A stretch of DNA of 23,098 bases, taken from positions 158,393 through 181,490 of the forward strand of contig QZLH01000045.1 in the NCBI GenBank assembly GCA_003833135.1, given 5' to 3'. Source of the stretch: Oehlia diaphana. Taxonomy: Eukaryota > Glomeromycota > Glomeromycetes > Glomerales > Glomeraceae. Both the position numbers and the translations under genes were made by a program. The notes beneath the pieces are model-generated. The model saw only the letters and a program-made list of their open reading frames with translations. It was not told the DNA's origin and did no database searches. Positions 10,051 to 20,280 of the stretch are shown here, in pieces; the stretch's first letter is position 1; every line of letters begins with the position of its first letter.

Positions 10051-10129
10051 TCACAATTTTTTTATATTTATTTGTTACCAAAAAAAAAAAAATCTAAGGT
10101 TACTCGTTAAATTAGCAGGGTAATACAGC

Positions 10130-12980
10130 ATATTTCAGGAAATTTATTTAGCCGACCTTATTGCGTAATTTCTTTGACAATCCAACTTGCATATTGTTAT
10201 TCATGTATAATTTGTACCAGCTGGTTAATCCGTATCATTTGTACTATCATTAATTATTTGTACAGAAAACCGAATTCAGAAACAATGAGTAAACATATAA
10301 AGAAAATAATGGAAGTTTTAAATTGTCTTTATAACTTCATGTGATCAAGTGATAAACAGTATTACGAACGAAAAAATAGTGTAAAAAAATTATGTGATAA
10401 TTGTGATATTATAGCAAAACGATAAGATATCAAGTCACAAATTAGAATTATTTTATTATTATGATTGATGACTATTAACATATTTAATGCTTAAAAAAAA
10501 AGAAAATATAAAATATTAATTTTATGCTCAATCATTAAAGAGCAATAAAAAAAAAAAAGATATTTTTAATGGTCGATAATTTTTTATTTATTTATTCAGA
10601 TTAAAGAATATTATTTTTATCCGATGATATTTTCGTATTTATCATTTATAAAATTAAATCCCATGAGAATGACGAGCATGAAATTAAATCAAATGGCGTT
10701 ATGGATTTTGATACACAAAGAATGGATTTAAAATCGTATATGGTTTACAATGATTACAATGATTTATTATGCATACTTGTTATACGTAAAAACATTTCGG
10801 AGTTTGAAATTTATATTTTTGGAAAAATTTTTGTAGATTAATTATGAGACAAGTGAGACAAGATTAAACGAATGAATGAAAATAAAAAGAGTTAGATTGA
10901 TTACGTAGGTTTAATGAAAATGGTAAATATTGAGAACAAAAGCAACTCGATCACCCAATGGTGTTTAGCCGCGTTGTTACCTTATTGGCTTATCATGTTC
11001 GGTTGTGGAGTGATACAACACTACGCCACTCTAATAATTAATTTAATATTACTAACCTAAAAACAAAATAATATCCTAAATTTGTTTTCATTGATTAGTA
11101 TATTAAGGTTGATACAACTGACAAGTGACCAATTATAACATTAGCTTTCCCGAATTAATAATAAATTTTTCATTTGAAGCCTGCTAGAAACAAGGAAGGT
11201 TCTAATGACGTTCCATTTTTATGTATGACTATAGTATTCATTTTATAAATTTCTTGTCATGTTTCACACATATTTATACATTTAAATTAATTGCATGGTA
11301 ATTTTTTATTTAAAATTTTAAAATAAATAACATTTTTTACAATTTTATCATTTCGGCCGACGCTGAGTCACGTAATAAAGTGATAACCAGCTGATCCAGA
11401 TGATCAATACTGTAAACTTATTAAATGCGGATATATATTATTTTTAAATGTCGATTAATTTATAACTCAAAAAATAAATTGGTGGGTTGATTATATTACA
11501 TATTTGATTTTCTGATAAAGAAAAACTTCATTATTAATATTTTACAGTAAGCATGATTTTCACGTCTATTTTGCATATAGTATTATATAGACAAAAATAT
11601 GTTCGCATTTACCAGATAGATAATAGTATAGATTAAAGTACCAATTTTATTTGTAACATAAAACATCGTCTATCGGATCTTTTTAGATTATATGCTTGCA
11701 AAATAATTTTATATCATAATAAGAAAATGTCCAAACTATAGGATTTGGATATGGCCTCAATCAAATGTAAAATGTGTCAGTTGAAAGTTAATCATGGAAT
11801 GGTTGAATTAATTGAAGTCAAGATATTTTGAGTTGAAATATATAATAATTTTGACATTAGAAAAAACCTGAATACATTAAATCATTTCCTTCCGATATAC
11901 TGTATCTGATAGTTAACCCAAGTAATATTCCCATCAGTCCATCCTCCTATTCACCCCTACATTTTCCTTTTTTGATTACCTTTTTTGTAACACTGATGAT
12001 TTGTAACACTGCAGTTGAGCTTGTAATTAGAATAAATTTAATTTATTATATAATTTTTGAAAGTAAATAAAGTAAATGCAATCTGTTTTTAAAAGAAGTA
12101 GTTAAAAAAAATTATAATTACAAAGAAAATATTCTGAACGATTCTTCTTAAAAATCAACAATAGTCGAAATTAAGGCGCAGATAGTAAGCGCAGCTAACT
12201 GATGATGAAATGACAAGATTTTAGTGTCGGTAAATGGTAGGTACTGAAATTATCCAGATAAATTAAAAATTACATTAGGTATCATATAAACAGATAATAA
12301 TATAAATTTTTTAATATTATGATATTCAGTGAATGTTAAAATCTACAGTATGTGAACAATTAAATTTCCTTACTACGCCCGTTAGAATATAATCCGGGAA
12401 CTCCGAAATATTTATCTGGAATAGTAAAACGCCATATTTTTAGTATGACAAATAAATTAGTAAAAAAAAACCTGCTTATAAGCTGAATATTTTGGTAGTT
12501 TTCTTTGTTGAATGATTGTCAAAAAAAATTTTATATTTGGTGTGATGCACTACTGATATATACAAATAGAGTTAACCATTAGGATTCCTTAAGAATATTT
12601 GATTTTTTTTTATATATAATAATTTTTATTTTTAAGAATTAATATATTTTTCAAGTAATTCACACAAGACTTTGTAAAAAAAATCGAATAATTTTAAAAA
12701 AATAAAATTGCCAAAAGTAGATAACAATCACGATTTAAAGTTCAGCAGATCTTAGACATACAAGGCCTAGCTTAATCCATAATAGTAAATAGAACAACTT
12801 CGGATGTAACCCTGAATTCTGTAAAAAGAAAAAAAAAATTTTTTTTTCTTTCAAATAAATATTCTAAATTTCTTAAACATGTGTGACCTGAAAATGCGGC
12901 TGAACAGTATTATTTATTAGATTTCACAAATATTATATTTAAAAAACTTATCAATAATTAATTAAATACTATATACTATA
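10130..12980. other. Long AT-rich gene-poor region
   Basis: Apart from the small doubtful frame at 10914-11060, no exon, RNA gene or transposon end is supportable. Homopolymer palindromes occur, such as the A-run/T-run at about 12826-12851. The right end is the 3' flank of the minus-strand Myb-like gene, where TTTATT near 12911 would read AATAAA on the minus strand and could serve as its poly(A) signal. Confidence 0.45.
10914..11060 (+). CDS. Possible 48-residue hydrophobic micropeptide
   Basis: ATG AAA ATG starts a 48-codon frame ending at TAA 11058-11060. Residues about 14-47 (ITQWCLAALLPYWLIMFGCG, then VIQHYATLIINLILL) would form one or two membrane segments. The stretch is GC-richer than its flanks. 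Against it, a second frame across the same bases also reads well (EQKQLDHPMVFSRVVTLLAY), so this may be the trace of an old exon rather than a small gene. The family is not recognised. Confidence 0.2.
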   Translation: MKMVNIENKSNSITQWCLAALLPYWLIMFGCGVIQHYATLIINLILLT

Positions 12981-12987
12981 CTAAAAA

Positions 12988-13818
12988 TTATTCCAAATAG
13001 CTAAAATCTAAAGCCCATTCAAAATCATCCAGGATCATATTATTTTCAACTTCTGGTGTTGTTGTTGCAATTTCTGTTTCTGTTGGTTGAAAAAATAATG
13101 AATTAAAATCATCAGACATTGGAAAATTTAAAGGGTCAATTTCATCTTCACAATTAACTACTCTTTGATTTTTTTGATTTTTTTGATTTTTTTTATATTT
13201 TTTTCTTGCACTCCAAATGTTCTTTAGGTCATTTCGAGGCCTTAATTTCCCAAATTTTTCTTTCATGTTAGTTTGTAATGTTTTCCATGAAATTTTTTTA
13301 ACATTAGCATCAATTTGTTGTTCGACCCATTCATAAATGTAGTCCCTCTCGTAGGAAGCGATTGGTATATCACTAAGTAAACATACTATATGAAAAAAAA
13401 AATATATATTATTTCAAATATTATTTTTTTTTTAAAAAAAAAAAATGTATGTTGTAATTCCTTACAATTAGGATCAAGCTTATTAACCCAGCTAAAATTT
13501 ACATTTATAAAATGGAAATTATATTATTATTCGGTATAAGTTGTAATATTAAAATTAAAATTCAAATCCATTAGCTGATAAACTTACAGATTATATATTT
13601 GTTTTGAGTTATAGGGAACAATTTTGCTCAATTGAGCCAACGGTTTTCGATCAATTTTCCCCCCACTGATGTATCGCTGCATATGTTCAATAATAATCTT
13701 CTCGCTCTGAAAAAAAAAAAAAATGAAAAAAAAAGTTAGAATTAAAATATTAAATTAAATTACTAATTATTTAACATACATCAAGATCAATCTTAGATTT
13801 TTTGCTTTGACGATTCAT
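12988..13818 (-). CDS. Myb/SANT-like DNA-binding protein, four exons
   Basis: The gene is read as complement(join(12988..13385, 13466..13491, 13588..13706, 13780..13818)), giving 193 residues. Exon 1 is MNRQSKKSKIDLD and ends at the donor GTATGT. The introns are 73, 96 and 80 bases with donors GTATGT, GTAAGT and GTAAGG and acceptors TTTCAG, TTTTAG and CATATAG. All joins keep frame. Residues about 14-62 end in Q-I-Y-N-L-W-V-N-K-L-D-P-N, typical of the third helix and linker of a Myb repeat. Residues about 66-126 (Y-E-R-D-Y-I-Y-E-W-V-E, S-W-K-T-L, R-N-D-L-K-N-I-W) look like a second, degenerate repeat. A short K-N-Q repeat (127-135) and an acidic C-terminus (about 140-193) follow. It is probably a nuclear DNA- or chromatin-binding factor. 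The splice structure is well supported and the function is by resemblance only. The ATG at 13818 was chosen because it directly precedes a basic N-terminus in frame with a strong donor. Confidence 0.75.
13386..13465 (-). other. Intron 3 of the Myb-like gene
   Basis: Donor GTAAGG (13465-13460) and acceptor CATATAG. It separates D-P-N from C-L-L-S-D and splits the Leu-62 codon after its first base. The length is 80 bases. Confidence 0.75.
13492..13587 (-). other. Intron 2 of the Myb-like gene
   Basis: Donor GTAAGT and acceptor AATTTTAG. It interrupts the Leu codon of Y-N-L-W-V-N-K inside the first Myb-like repeat. The length is 96 bases. Confidence 0.8.
13707..13779 (-). other. Intron 1 of the Myb-like gene
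   Basis: Donor GTATGT and acceptor TTTTTTCAG behind a long pyrimidine tract. It falls between codons 13 and 14. The length is 73 bases. Confidence 0.75.
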
Positions 13819-15619
13819 AATTTTATGAATTTAAAAATTTTAATTTTTTTATTATTTTGTATGCTCCATTTCAACTATATTTATATTTTAAATTCTATAT
13901 AGCCATGGAAAAAAACCTATTACACAATCACGCAGATATTAAAACCGACTAAACATATGACTACATATAATGATTTTTTTTTTATGACATTGATAAATAG
14001 CCATAATGGAATAATTCTTTGAGTTATCATCTTTGATACTTGTCAAAGACTGTAAACTCTTTTTTATATGCATTGTTACGTTTTTGTCTAATATTATGAA
14101 AATCGGGGTACTGCGGATTCTGCACTTCAATATAAAAACGTACGGATCAAACAAAATTAAACTGAAAAATAAGAAAGAACGAAATTCCGATATGGAAACG
14201 TCATATAAAGTAACTAAGTTTTTTCTCAAGTTCAAGTCATAACATTGATATGTGTTAATGTATCATTTTTTCTTTTATTTAACGTAAAAAAATAAATAAT
14301 GACAATTTTTTAATTTTATTTTTTTGTTCGTTGTGTGAATGTGTGTACGACCATGTACGACCATGTACAGAATACCACTTGATCATGATGTTTTTTATTA
14401 TGTTACATCATGCACCTCTGTCAATATGCTAGTTTTGGCATTTTAACAAAGTAACAATAACATAAATTAACAGAGTATTCCACGGAAAGCCAGATTTGAA
14501 ATATAGAATAACAAAATTACCTTGTTTTCTGGGAAAAAAATAAGACCATAATTGTAAGGGTCATGTGCGATGATCAGCATATAAATGTATTGATGAGACC
14601 AAAAATAGTAAGATCGTAAACATGCACATATTTTAATTCTAATTCTACACAATGATAAAACGTAGTCTAGTGATTCGGAGAACATTTCCGTCTAGAATTA
14701 TTAATACTTGTTATTTTCTAGTTTTTTTTTATTGGTCGTTAGATAATTGATTTAGGAAGTTCATTATTGAAACGCCAAGTCTTATGAAGTAATTTTTGAA
14801 TGAAAAGTTACAAAATAATTTGCCAATTTTGGTCACTAATTTATTGTTATTCATGATAAATTAAGTAGCATTATTAGTCGCTTATTATATTTTTACATGT
14901 AGTGAACTTAAAAAAATAGCCTCCGATCCTGGTCTTTTTTATTCCACATTTCATCATTCAAAACACATGCACGAATTGTCAGGCACTGAACTTTAAAAAA
15001 TTTTTTAAACGTATTACGATAAAATGTGATTTGATTGGTTCGGAAAGTAAACACCGTTCAAATTAATTTATAAAAGTTCTTATTTATACAACACATAAAT
15101 TAAAAAAAAAAAGAAATGATGAAACGCCAAAATCTTTTGTGTATTTTATAGATATTAACGTTTAATTGAATGAAACATATTTTTTATTTTAGAGATGTTA
15201 AAAAAAGGAAATTCGTGGCATCTACATGTGAAGCAAGCTGCATGCTTTACATATGGTAAATTTTGAAAATAACGCTCCAATCTCCGATTGTTTTTTTAAT
15301 TCTACTTTAGTTTTTTACCGAATTTTACCAAATTTCATAAATTCTCGTTTTATTTATTTTATTTTTTTTTTAAAAAAAAAAATTCTATTAAATTAGTTGA
15401 TTAATCTAATATATTCACGTTCACGGTAAATTATGAAATACGAGCCGATAATTTTTGGTCGAGACTCAAGATTTACACACTGCATGAATGACTTCTTATT
15501 CATTTTATTGATCATTTGTTTGTTGTTGTACATTTTACGCCATAATTCCATCTCATACATAAATAGCATAAATAGACTAAAAAAAAAGACCAAGTTTCTT
15601 CTCTTTAAAAAAAAAAAAA
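13819..15619. other. Divergent intergenic region between the Myb-like and F-box genes
   Basis: About 1.8 kb of AT-rich DNA should carry both upstream regions, since the two genes point away from each other. No specific promoter motif can be defended. A perfect tandem of ACGACCATGT lies at about 14347-14366. Long A/T runs occur near 15362-15381 and directly before the F-box start. Short open frames on both strands show no coding character. Confidence 0.4.
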
Positions 15620-17044
15620 ATGGCAAGGCTTAACAACGACGTAATGCTCCTAATATTGGAGGAATTGCAAAATGATAACAAGACTCTTTATTCATGCCTT
15701 TTGATTAATAGGACTTGGTGTAAAGCAGTTATTCCAATTTTATGGAAAAATCCAAATAGACAAGATATTAACGAACGTGTTTTCTTTAATGTAATACTTT
15801 CACATTTGTCAAAAGAATCAAGAAATAATTTGATGAACCAAGGGGTTAAACTTATTGCACAACCATATCAGAAAACTCTTTTTAATTATATCAGATTTTG
15901 GAAATACTTGGATCTATGTATTTTAGATCGCATCATACACGATTTTTTCAAATACCCTGAGTCCAAAATTTATATTGTAGGAAATGAAATATTGAATCTA
16001 TTTAATATGAATACAAAATTTATTTCTATTGCTATACACAAGCTATCACATATTTATATTACAGGGACTGAGCATTGTTTCTCAGAAATTTCAGAACTTG
16101 AATACTTTTTTTGTGATATTGAAATCAATAGTAATGTTTTAGAGAAATTGGCTATGATAAACTCATCAATTAAAAGGTTGAGATTTGAAATCAATAACAT
16201 CACAAAAAATCCTGGAATCATTAGATTAATTGAAACTCAAAAAAACCTAAAGGAGGTTATCGTTAACTCAAATAATTTATTTAGTAATGAGTTCTATTGT
16301 AAATCACTTGAAGAATCGCTAATTAATTGTGCAGATACTATCCAGTATTTAAAAATAGATTGGATACCTACTACAAATTATCTTTCTTACCTTGTAAATT
16401 TAGTAAGTTTAAAAATACAAGGTGCTCGCAGTGCAAATTGGTTATATTTAGAAGATGTATTTTTACCTCATTTAAAAATTCTTAAGGCTCGATATATCCC
16501 ATCTAGAATTTTGGCCAATTTAATTGTAAATACAAAAGGAAAGCTTATTGAAATCAGAATTCTTTTCCAACATTCCAAAGATAATGAAAAGCTTATCCAG
16601 GCAATTTATAGTAATTGTCCAAATCTTAATTATCTTCAATTATCATTGAATGATATAAATATTGCAGAATTTGAAAAGATATTAATTCACTGTAGATTTT
16701 TAATTGGACTAGAAATTATGGAATCAAATGGTTTTTATCCTTATAACAAACATGATTGGAATAAATTAATGAAAATATTAGTGAATTCTTCTTCAACTAA
16801 TTTGTTCAAGTTTAAATTTTTTACTATGAATGTAGAGAATATGATAGAAGCTTTAGAATTATTTCTTGATGGCTGGAAGGATAGATGTCCTATAAGATTG
16901 AAAACAATTCCATTAAAATATGAATCGTATCAACTACAGCAATTAAAAGACCTATTACAAATGTATAAGGTAAAAGGTATCATTAAAAATTATAGCGTTA
17001 ATAGTAGTATTGACGAAATTGAATGTATCCAATTGATTAATTGA
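15620..17044 (+). CDS. F-box protein with leucine-rich-repeat-like C-terminus
   Basis: This single-exon gene encodes 474 residues. Residues about 3-46 (LNNDVMLLILEELQNDNKTL, YSCLLINRTWCKAVIPILWK) form an F-box, the segment that docks to Skp1 in SCF ubiquitin ligases. The remainder (about 100-440) is rich in irregular Leu/Ile-spaced segments such as NLKEVIVNSNNLF, TIQYLKIDWIPTT, LVSLKIQGA, PNLNYLQLSLNDI and RFLIGLEIMES, as in degenerate leucine-rich repeats that bind substrates. This layout and length are common in the large F-box families of Glomeromycotina. The ATG is the first in frame and lies at the end of a 14-A run. No intron is needed. The protein probably recruits a target for ubiquitination, but the target cannot be read from sequence. 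Downstream are a minisatellite and AATAAA at about 17341. Confidence 0.85.
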   Translation: MARLNNDVMLLILEELQNDNKTLYSCLLINRTWCKAVIPILWKNPNRQDINERVFFNVILSHLSKESRNNLMNQGVKLIAQPYQKTLFNYIRFWKYLDLCILDRIIHDFFKYPESKIYIVGNEILNLFNMNTKFISIAIHKLSHIYITGTEHCFSEISELEYFFCDIEINSNVLEKLAMINSSIKRLRFEINNITKNPGIIRLIETQKNLKEVIVNSNNLFSNEFYCKSLEESLINCADTIQYLKIDWIPTTNYLSYLVNLVSLKIQGARSANWLYLEDVFLPHLKILKARYIPSRILANLIVNTKGKLIEIRILFQHSKDNEKLIQAIYSNCPNLNYLQLSLNDINIAEFEKILIHCRFLIGLEIMESNGFYPYNKHDWNKLMKILVNSSSTNLFKFKFFTMNVENMIEALELFLDGWKDRCPIRLKTIPLKYESYQLQQLKDLLQMYKVKGIIKNYSVNSSIDEIECIQLIN

Positions 17045-17119
17045 TTGAATGGTTGAAGCAAACGAAAAATGTAAACATCTTGTGAGATGAACTCAAGATC
17101 TTTTCTTTTAAATTTATCA

Positions 17120-17300
17120 TATTTTTTTATCTAAATTCTTTTCTTCTATTATTTTTATGTTTTTATCTAAATTTTTTTTTCTATCATTTTTATGTTTTTA
17201 TCTAAATTTTTTTCTATCAATTTTTATGATTTTATCTAAATTTTTTTTCTATCATTTTTATGATTTTATCTAAATTCTTTTCTTCTGTCATTTTTTATGA
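17120..17300 (+). repeat. Minisatellite, about five 34-37 base units
   Basis: The unit TTTTTATCTAAATT followed by TTTTTTCTATCATTTTTATG recurs about five times with small length changes. It lies in the presumed 3' flank of the F-box gene and may be partly transcribed. Confidence 0.75.
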
Positions 17301-17428
17301 CAATTTTTATATAAATAAATAAATATTTGTATTCATAAAAAATAAAGTATCTTTTTATGTATGTCATTTAAAATTTGGTCATATCAATAATATATTAATA
17401 TGAGTAATAAAGAATTAAATAGAACGGT

Positions 17429-17987
17429 TATGGTACATTTTGCCAAATGGATGTTTCGTCGAAGGGATGATTCACTGAAGGGATATTTCAACGAAGTGAT
17501 GTTTAACGAAGGGATGTTTCAACGAAGTGATGTTTCAATAAAGTGATGTTTCAATAAAGTGATGTTTCAACAAAGTGATGTTTCGCCGAAAGTACATTTC
17601 ATCGAATCATCCCATTTTACCGAATTGCCAAAAATCAACACACGCAATGAAGATAAAAAATAAAGATTCTTATTTTTAAATATTTTTTCCATGATATCCA
17701 ATCTATGAGAATGAGATAAATCATCTAATTCAATAATTTTTTTAGATATAAAGATTTATATTTAGTATTAAGGCAATAAAATAATCAAGTAAAATAAATA
17801 ATTTTTTGGCGAAATATTATATTTGGCAACGCAAAATATTCATTTGGCGGTGAAATGGTTTTAGCGAAGTGGAATTCGTTGAGATGGAGTTTTGGTAAAA
17901 CGGTATTTCCCTTCCTTTTTGGCAAAGCATCTCTTCGAGCGAAATGGCTTCGACGAAGTAGATTTTGGCGAAAGTCTCAATACCATA
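17429..17987. mobile_element. Foldback/MITE-like element with repeat-rich inverted arms
   Basis: The left end is TATGGTACATTTTGCCAAAT (17429-17448). The reverse complement of the right end, TATGGTATTGAGACTTTCGC (17987-17968), begins alike. Further in, the left arm has ATGTTTCGTCGAAGGGATGA and the reverse complement of the right arm has CTACTTCGTCGAAGCCATTT, again related. Both arms are made of short GCGAAA/CGAAG repeat units, and the centre (about 17640-17810) is plain AT-rich DNA. No coding capacity is visible. The ends are proposed from the inverted similarity, and no target duplication was confirmed. Confidence 0.5.
17451..17600 (+). repeat. Array of about nine 16-base units
   Basis: Variants of GATGTTTCAACGAAGT follow head to tail, with changes at a few positions (CAATAAAG, CAACAAAG, CGTCGAAG) and one 15-base unit. 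It forms the left arm of the proposed foldback element. Without non-repeated spacers it is not a CRISPR array. Confidence 0.8.
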
Positions 17988-18348
17988 TAGAACTTGATTA
18001 TGGCTTAACAAAATTTCAGGTGTTATTAAATAAATAAAGAAATAACAAATTTTTTTAAAAATTATTTTATAAACAATCGATATACACCTGTAAAAATATA
18101 AATACCTGAAAAACTTTTCTAGACTAATTTTATGTCTGTATGCAGTACACCATACGTTAAAATTTCGTGTCAAAGTACTGTACCATCTGTTGAGTTAGTA
18201 AACTAGATCTTAAGCACTTTAAAAACTAGTACTCCTAATAATATATTATTCAATTTCCCTCATGGACACAATTCACACAACCTACAGACAGTTATCCTTT
18301 AGCAATTTGGAGAGTTCAGCTAAATTTCTTCCTGATGATTGTCTAAGC

Positions 18349-18570
18349 GTATCAAATTAAAATTATGTGGTGGGTAACATCAATTTTTTTGCTCCTTGAT
18401 TATATCGGATAAATTTATACCGATCCTTTTTTATCCTCATCGAGTATCCAAATTAAATTGTGGTGGGTAACACCAATTTTTTTGCTCCTTGATTATATCG
18501 GATAAATTTATTTTATCCACATCGAGTATCCAAATTAAATTATGTGGTGGGTAACACCAATTTTTTTTTT
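18349..18570 (+). repeat. Tandem repeat of about 82-95 bases upstream of the kinase gene
   Basis: Two full units and one partial unit start at about 18349, 18444 and 18526. Each begins GTATC(C/A)AAATTAAA, then carries GTGGTGGGTAACACCAATTT; the full units continue with GCTCCTTGATTATATCGGAT. The copies differ by a few bases and a 13-base length change. The array ends about 100 bases before the kinase ATG, so it could hold repeated regulatory sites, including the palindrome-like GGTGGGTAACACC. Confidence 0.8.
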
Positions 18571-18671
18571 ATAACCTTGGAATTCTTTTTCACACCAAAT
18601 TTTTTTTATAATCGTAGTTCTTTTTACAGATTTGACACAAACTTGTTCCCAACAGAATTTATATTATAAAA

Positions 18672-20280
18672 ATGAGCTTTATTAATGAAAACCAATTAGT
18701 ATCTGATAAAAATTCTAATCCCGTAAAAATTGATCATGAAAATTGTTATAACCCAGGTAATAAAAAATATTGGTGTAAAGAATGTGTTCCTCGTTGCATA
18801 ATTGAAGGATGGACTAGTGGAAGTGATGATATTGATAATTTTATCAAGGATACGATTTATGATGCATGTGAGAAATATGTTGGTGAATATAAATATGGCC
18901 CATCATTTCTTGAATGGGTTCCGTTTGATAAATTTAAAGATATGAAAGAAATAGGTGAAGGTGGATTTGCAAAAGCGTATTCTGCAACTTGGACTGATGG
19001 TGATGCAAAATACACTAAACAAGATGATGGAAATTGGATAAAAAGAGAACCTGCACCTTTGGAGATTGCTTTGAAAAGGTTAAATGGATCACAGATTATA
19101 TCTCCTGGTTTTATAAATGAGGTATTTTTTTTTCATATGTATTTATTTATAATTTTAAAACTATAAAAATATATTTAATTTATTTTAATCTGTATAATAG
19201 CTTAAAACACATTGGAAATTAAATTGCTCACAAAGTAATTCTTTAAAATTTTATGGAATGACTAAAGATCCAAAAACTAAAGAATTTATAATAATTATGC
19301 AATATGCAACAAATGGAAATTTGAGAAATCAACTTGCAATTAATTTTAACAAAATTTTATGGAAACCAAAACTTAATTATTTACGTGAATCAGCAATGGA
19401 TCTTTCAAATTTACATAAATTAGGATATTTTCATGGAGATTTTCATAGTGGAAATATATTACATATTGGCGAAGGAACTTATGTGTCAGATTTTGGATTA
19501 TCTGGACCATCAAATGAACAAAAATCAGATAAAAAAGTATATGGTGTATTGCCATATATTGCTCCAGAAGTTTTAAATGGAAAACCATATACATTATCTT
19601 CAGATATTTATAGTTTTGGCGTAGTTATGGCTGAAGTATCATCTGGAAAACCACCTTTTTATAAAAGAAATCATGATAATAGCTTAGCATTAGAAATATG
19701 TAATGGACTTAGACCAGGATTTGGAAAAGGAACTCCTGAAATTTATAAAAAATTAGCTCATAGATGTATGAATGCTAATCCAAATCAAAGACCAACAGCT
19801 ATTGAATTAACTAATATATTAGATGATTGGGTATGTTATAGTAATAATGAAAAATATGGATATAAAGGAGAAGAAATTAAAGCTGTATTTGAAGAAGCTG
19901 ATAAAGAAATACTAAATATTTCAGCCTTATATGAAAAGAAACCTGATGCTATTTATACTAGTAGAGTATTTACATTTAAAAATTTGTCAAAACCCATTAA
20001 TTCATCTTTTATTGGTACTACATATCTTAATGAAGAAGGTAATAAGGTATCATATTTTTTAAATTTTATGAAATAATTAAGATAATAACCAATTTTATTT
20101 ATTATAATAGGTTATCATCAAGATTCTCAATTAATCAACTTAAAGATTTCTAGCACATTAATATTAGAAGGTAAATATAATTCACTATATATTTATAATA
20201 TTAATTTCACAATGATGAAAAATATATTAATGTTTTATTACTATCTTTTATTAATAGATGAAGATAGTGATAACAAATAA
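18672..20280 (+). CDS. TKL-type protein kinase with Cys-rich N-terminus, four exons
   Basis: The gene is read as join(18672..19121, 19201..20038, 20111..20170, 20258..20280), giving 456 residues. Residues 26-42 hold four cysteines (C26, C35, C38, C42), followed by G-W-T-S-G-x-x-D-I-D-x-F-I, a header often seen on Rhizophagus kinases. The kinase domain covers about 88-360: glycine loop IGEGGFAKAY (94-103), Lys135 in E-I-A-L-K, Glu150 of helix C, catalytic loop F-H-G-D-F-H-S-G-N (Asp230, Asn235), D-F-G at 247-249 and A-P-E at 271-273. The usual HRD is HGD, so this is a non-RD kinase, but all catalytic residues are present and it should be active on Ser/Thr or Tyr. The tail after about 405 (N-L-S-K-P-I-N-S-S-F, then D-L-like K-I-S-S-T-L-I-L-E) is typical of the expanded family. 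Joining at 20038/20111 restores E-E-G-Y-H-Q-D. Substrate and pathway are unknown. Confidence 0.88.
19122..19200 (+). other. Intron 1 of the kinase gene
   Basis: Donor GAG/GTATTT and acceptor TATAATAG. It lies between codons, just after the helix-C glutamate. Splicing joins F-I-N-E to L-K-T-H-W, as expected in this family. The length is 79 bases. Confidence 0.9.
20039..20110 (+). other. Intron 2 of the kinase gene
   Basis: Donor G/GTAATAAG and acceptor TATAATAG. Read unspliced, the frame ends at TAA 20074-20076. Spliced, it continues G-Y-H-Q-D-S-Q-L-I. The length is 72 bases. Confidence 0.8.
20171..20257 (+). other. Probable intron 3 of the kinase gene
   Basis: Donor G/GTAAATAT and acceptor TTAATAG. 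It is 87 bases, a multiple of three, and contains no stop in frame. Retention would therefore add 29 residues without changing the end, and both forms end at TAA 20278-20280. Splicing is preferred because it removes an AT-only stretch and joins L-I-L-E to D-E-D-S-D-N-K. Confidence 0.6.

Noticed and set aside
9785..10123. Plus-strand 112-codon open frame
   Set aside because: Reads Phe/Gly-rich opposite a better K/P/A-rich minus frame and runs into a poly-A tract; no family resemblance.
10930..11030. Possible tRNA in a GC-richer patch
   Set aside because: No TTC-loop motif and no cloverleaf pairing could be drawn.
13939..15633. Several short open frames on both strands between the Myb-like and F-box genes
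   Set aside because: Overlapping frames of Phe/Ile/Lys-rich composition, no splice partners and no motifs.
17451..17600. CRISPR-like short repeat array
   Set aside because: Units are contiguous 16-base repeats with no unique spacers, in a eukaryotic context.
17817..18173. Open frames on both strands (118 and 60 codons)
   Set aside because: They lie within and beside the foldback element's repeat arm and reflect its GCGAAA units.
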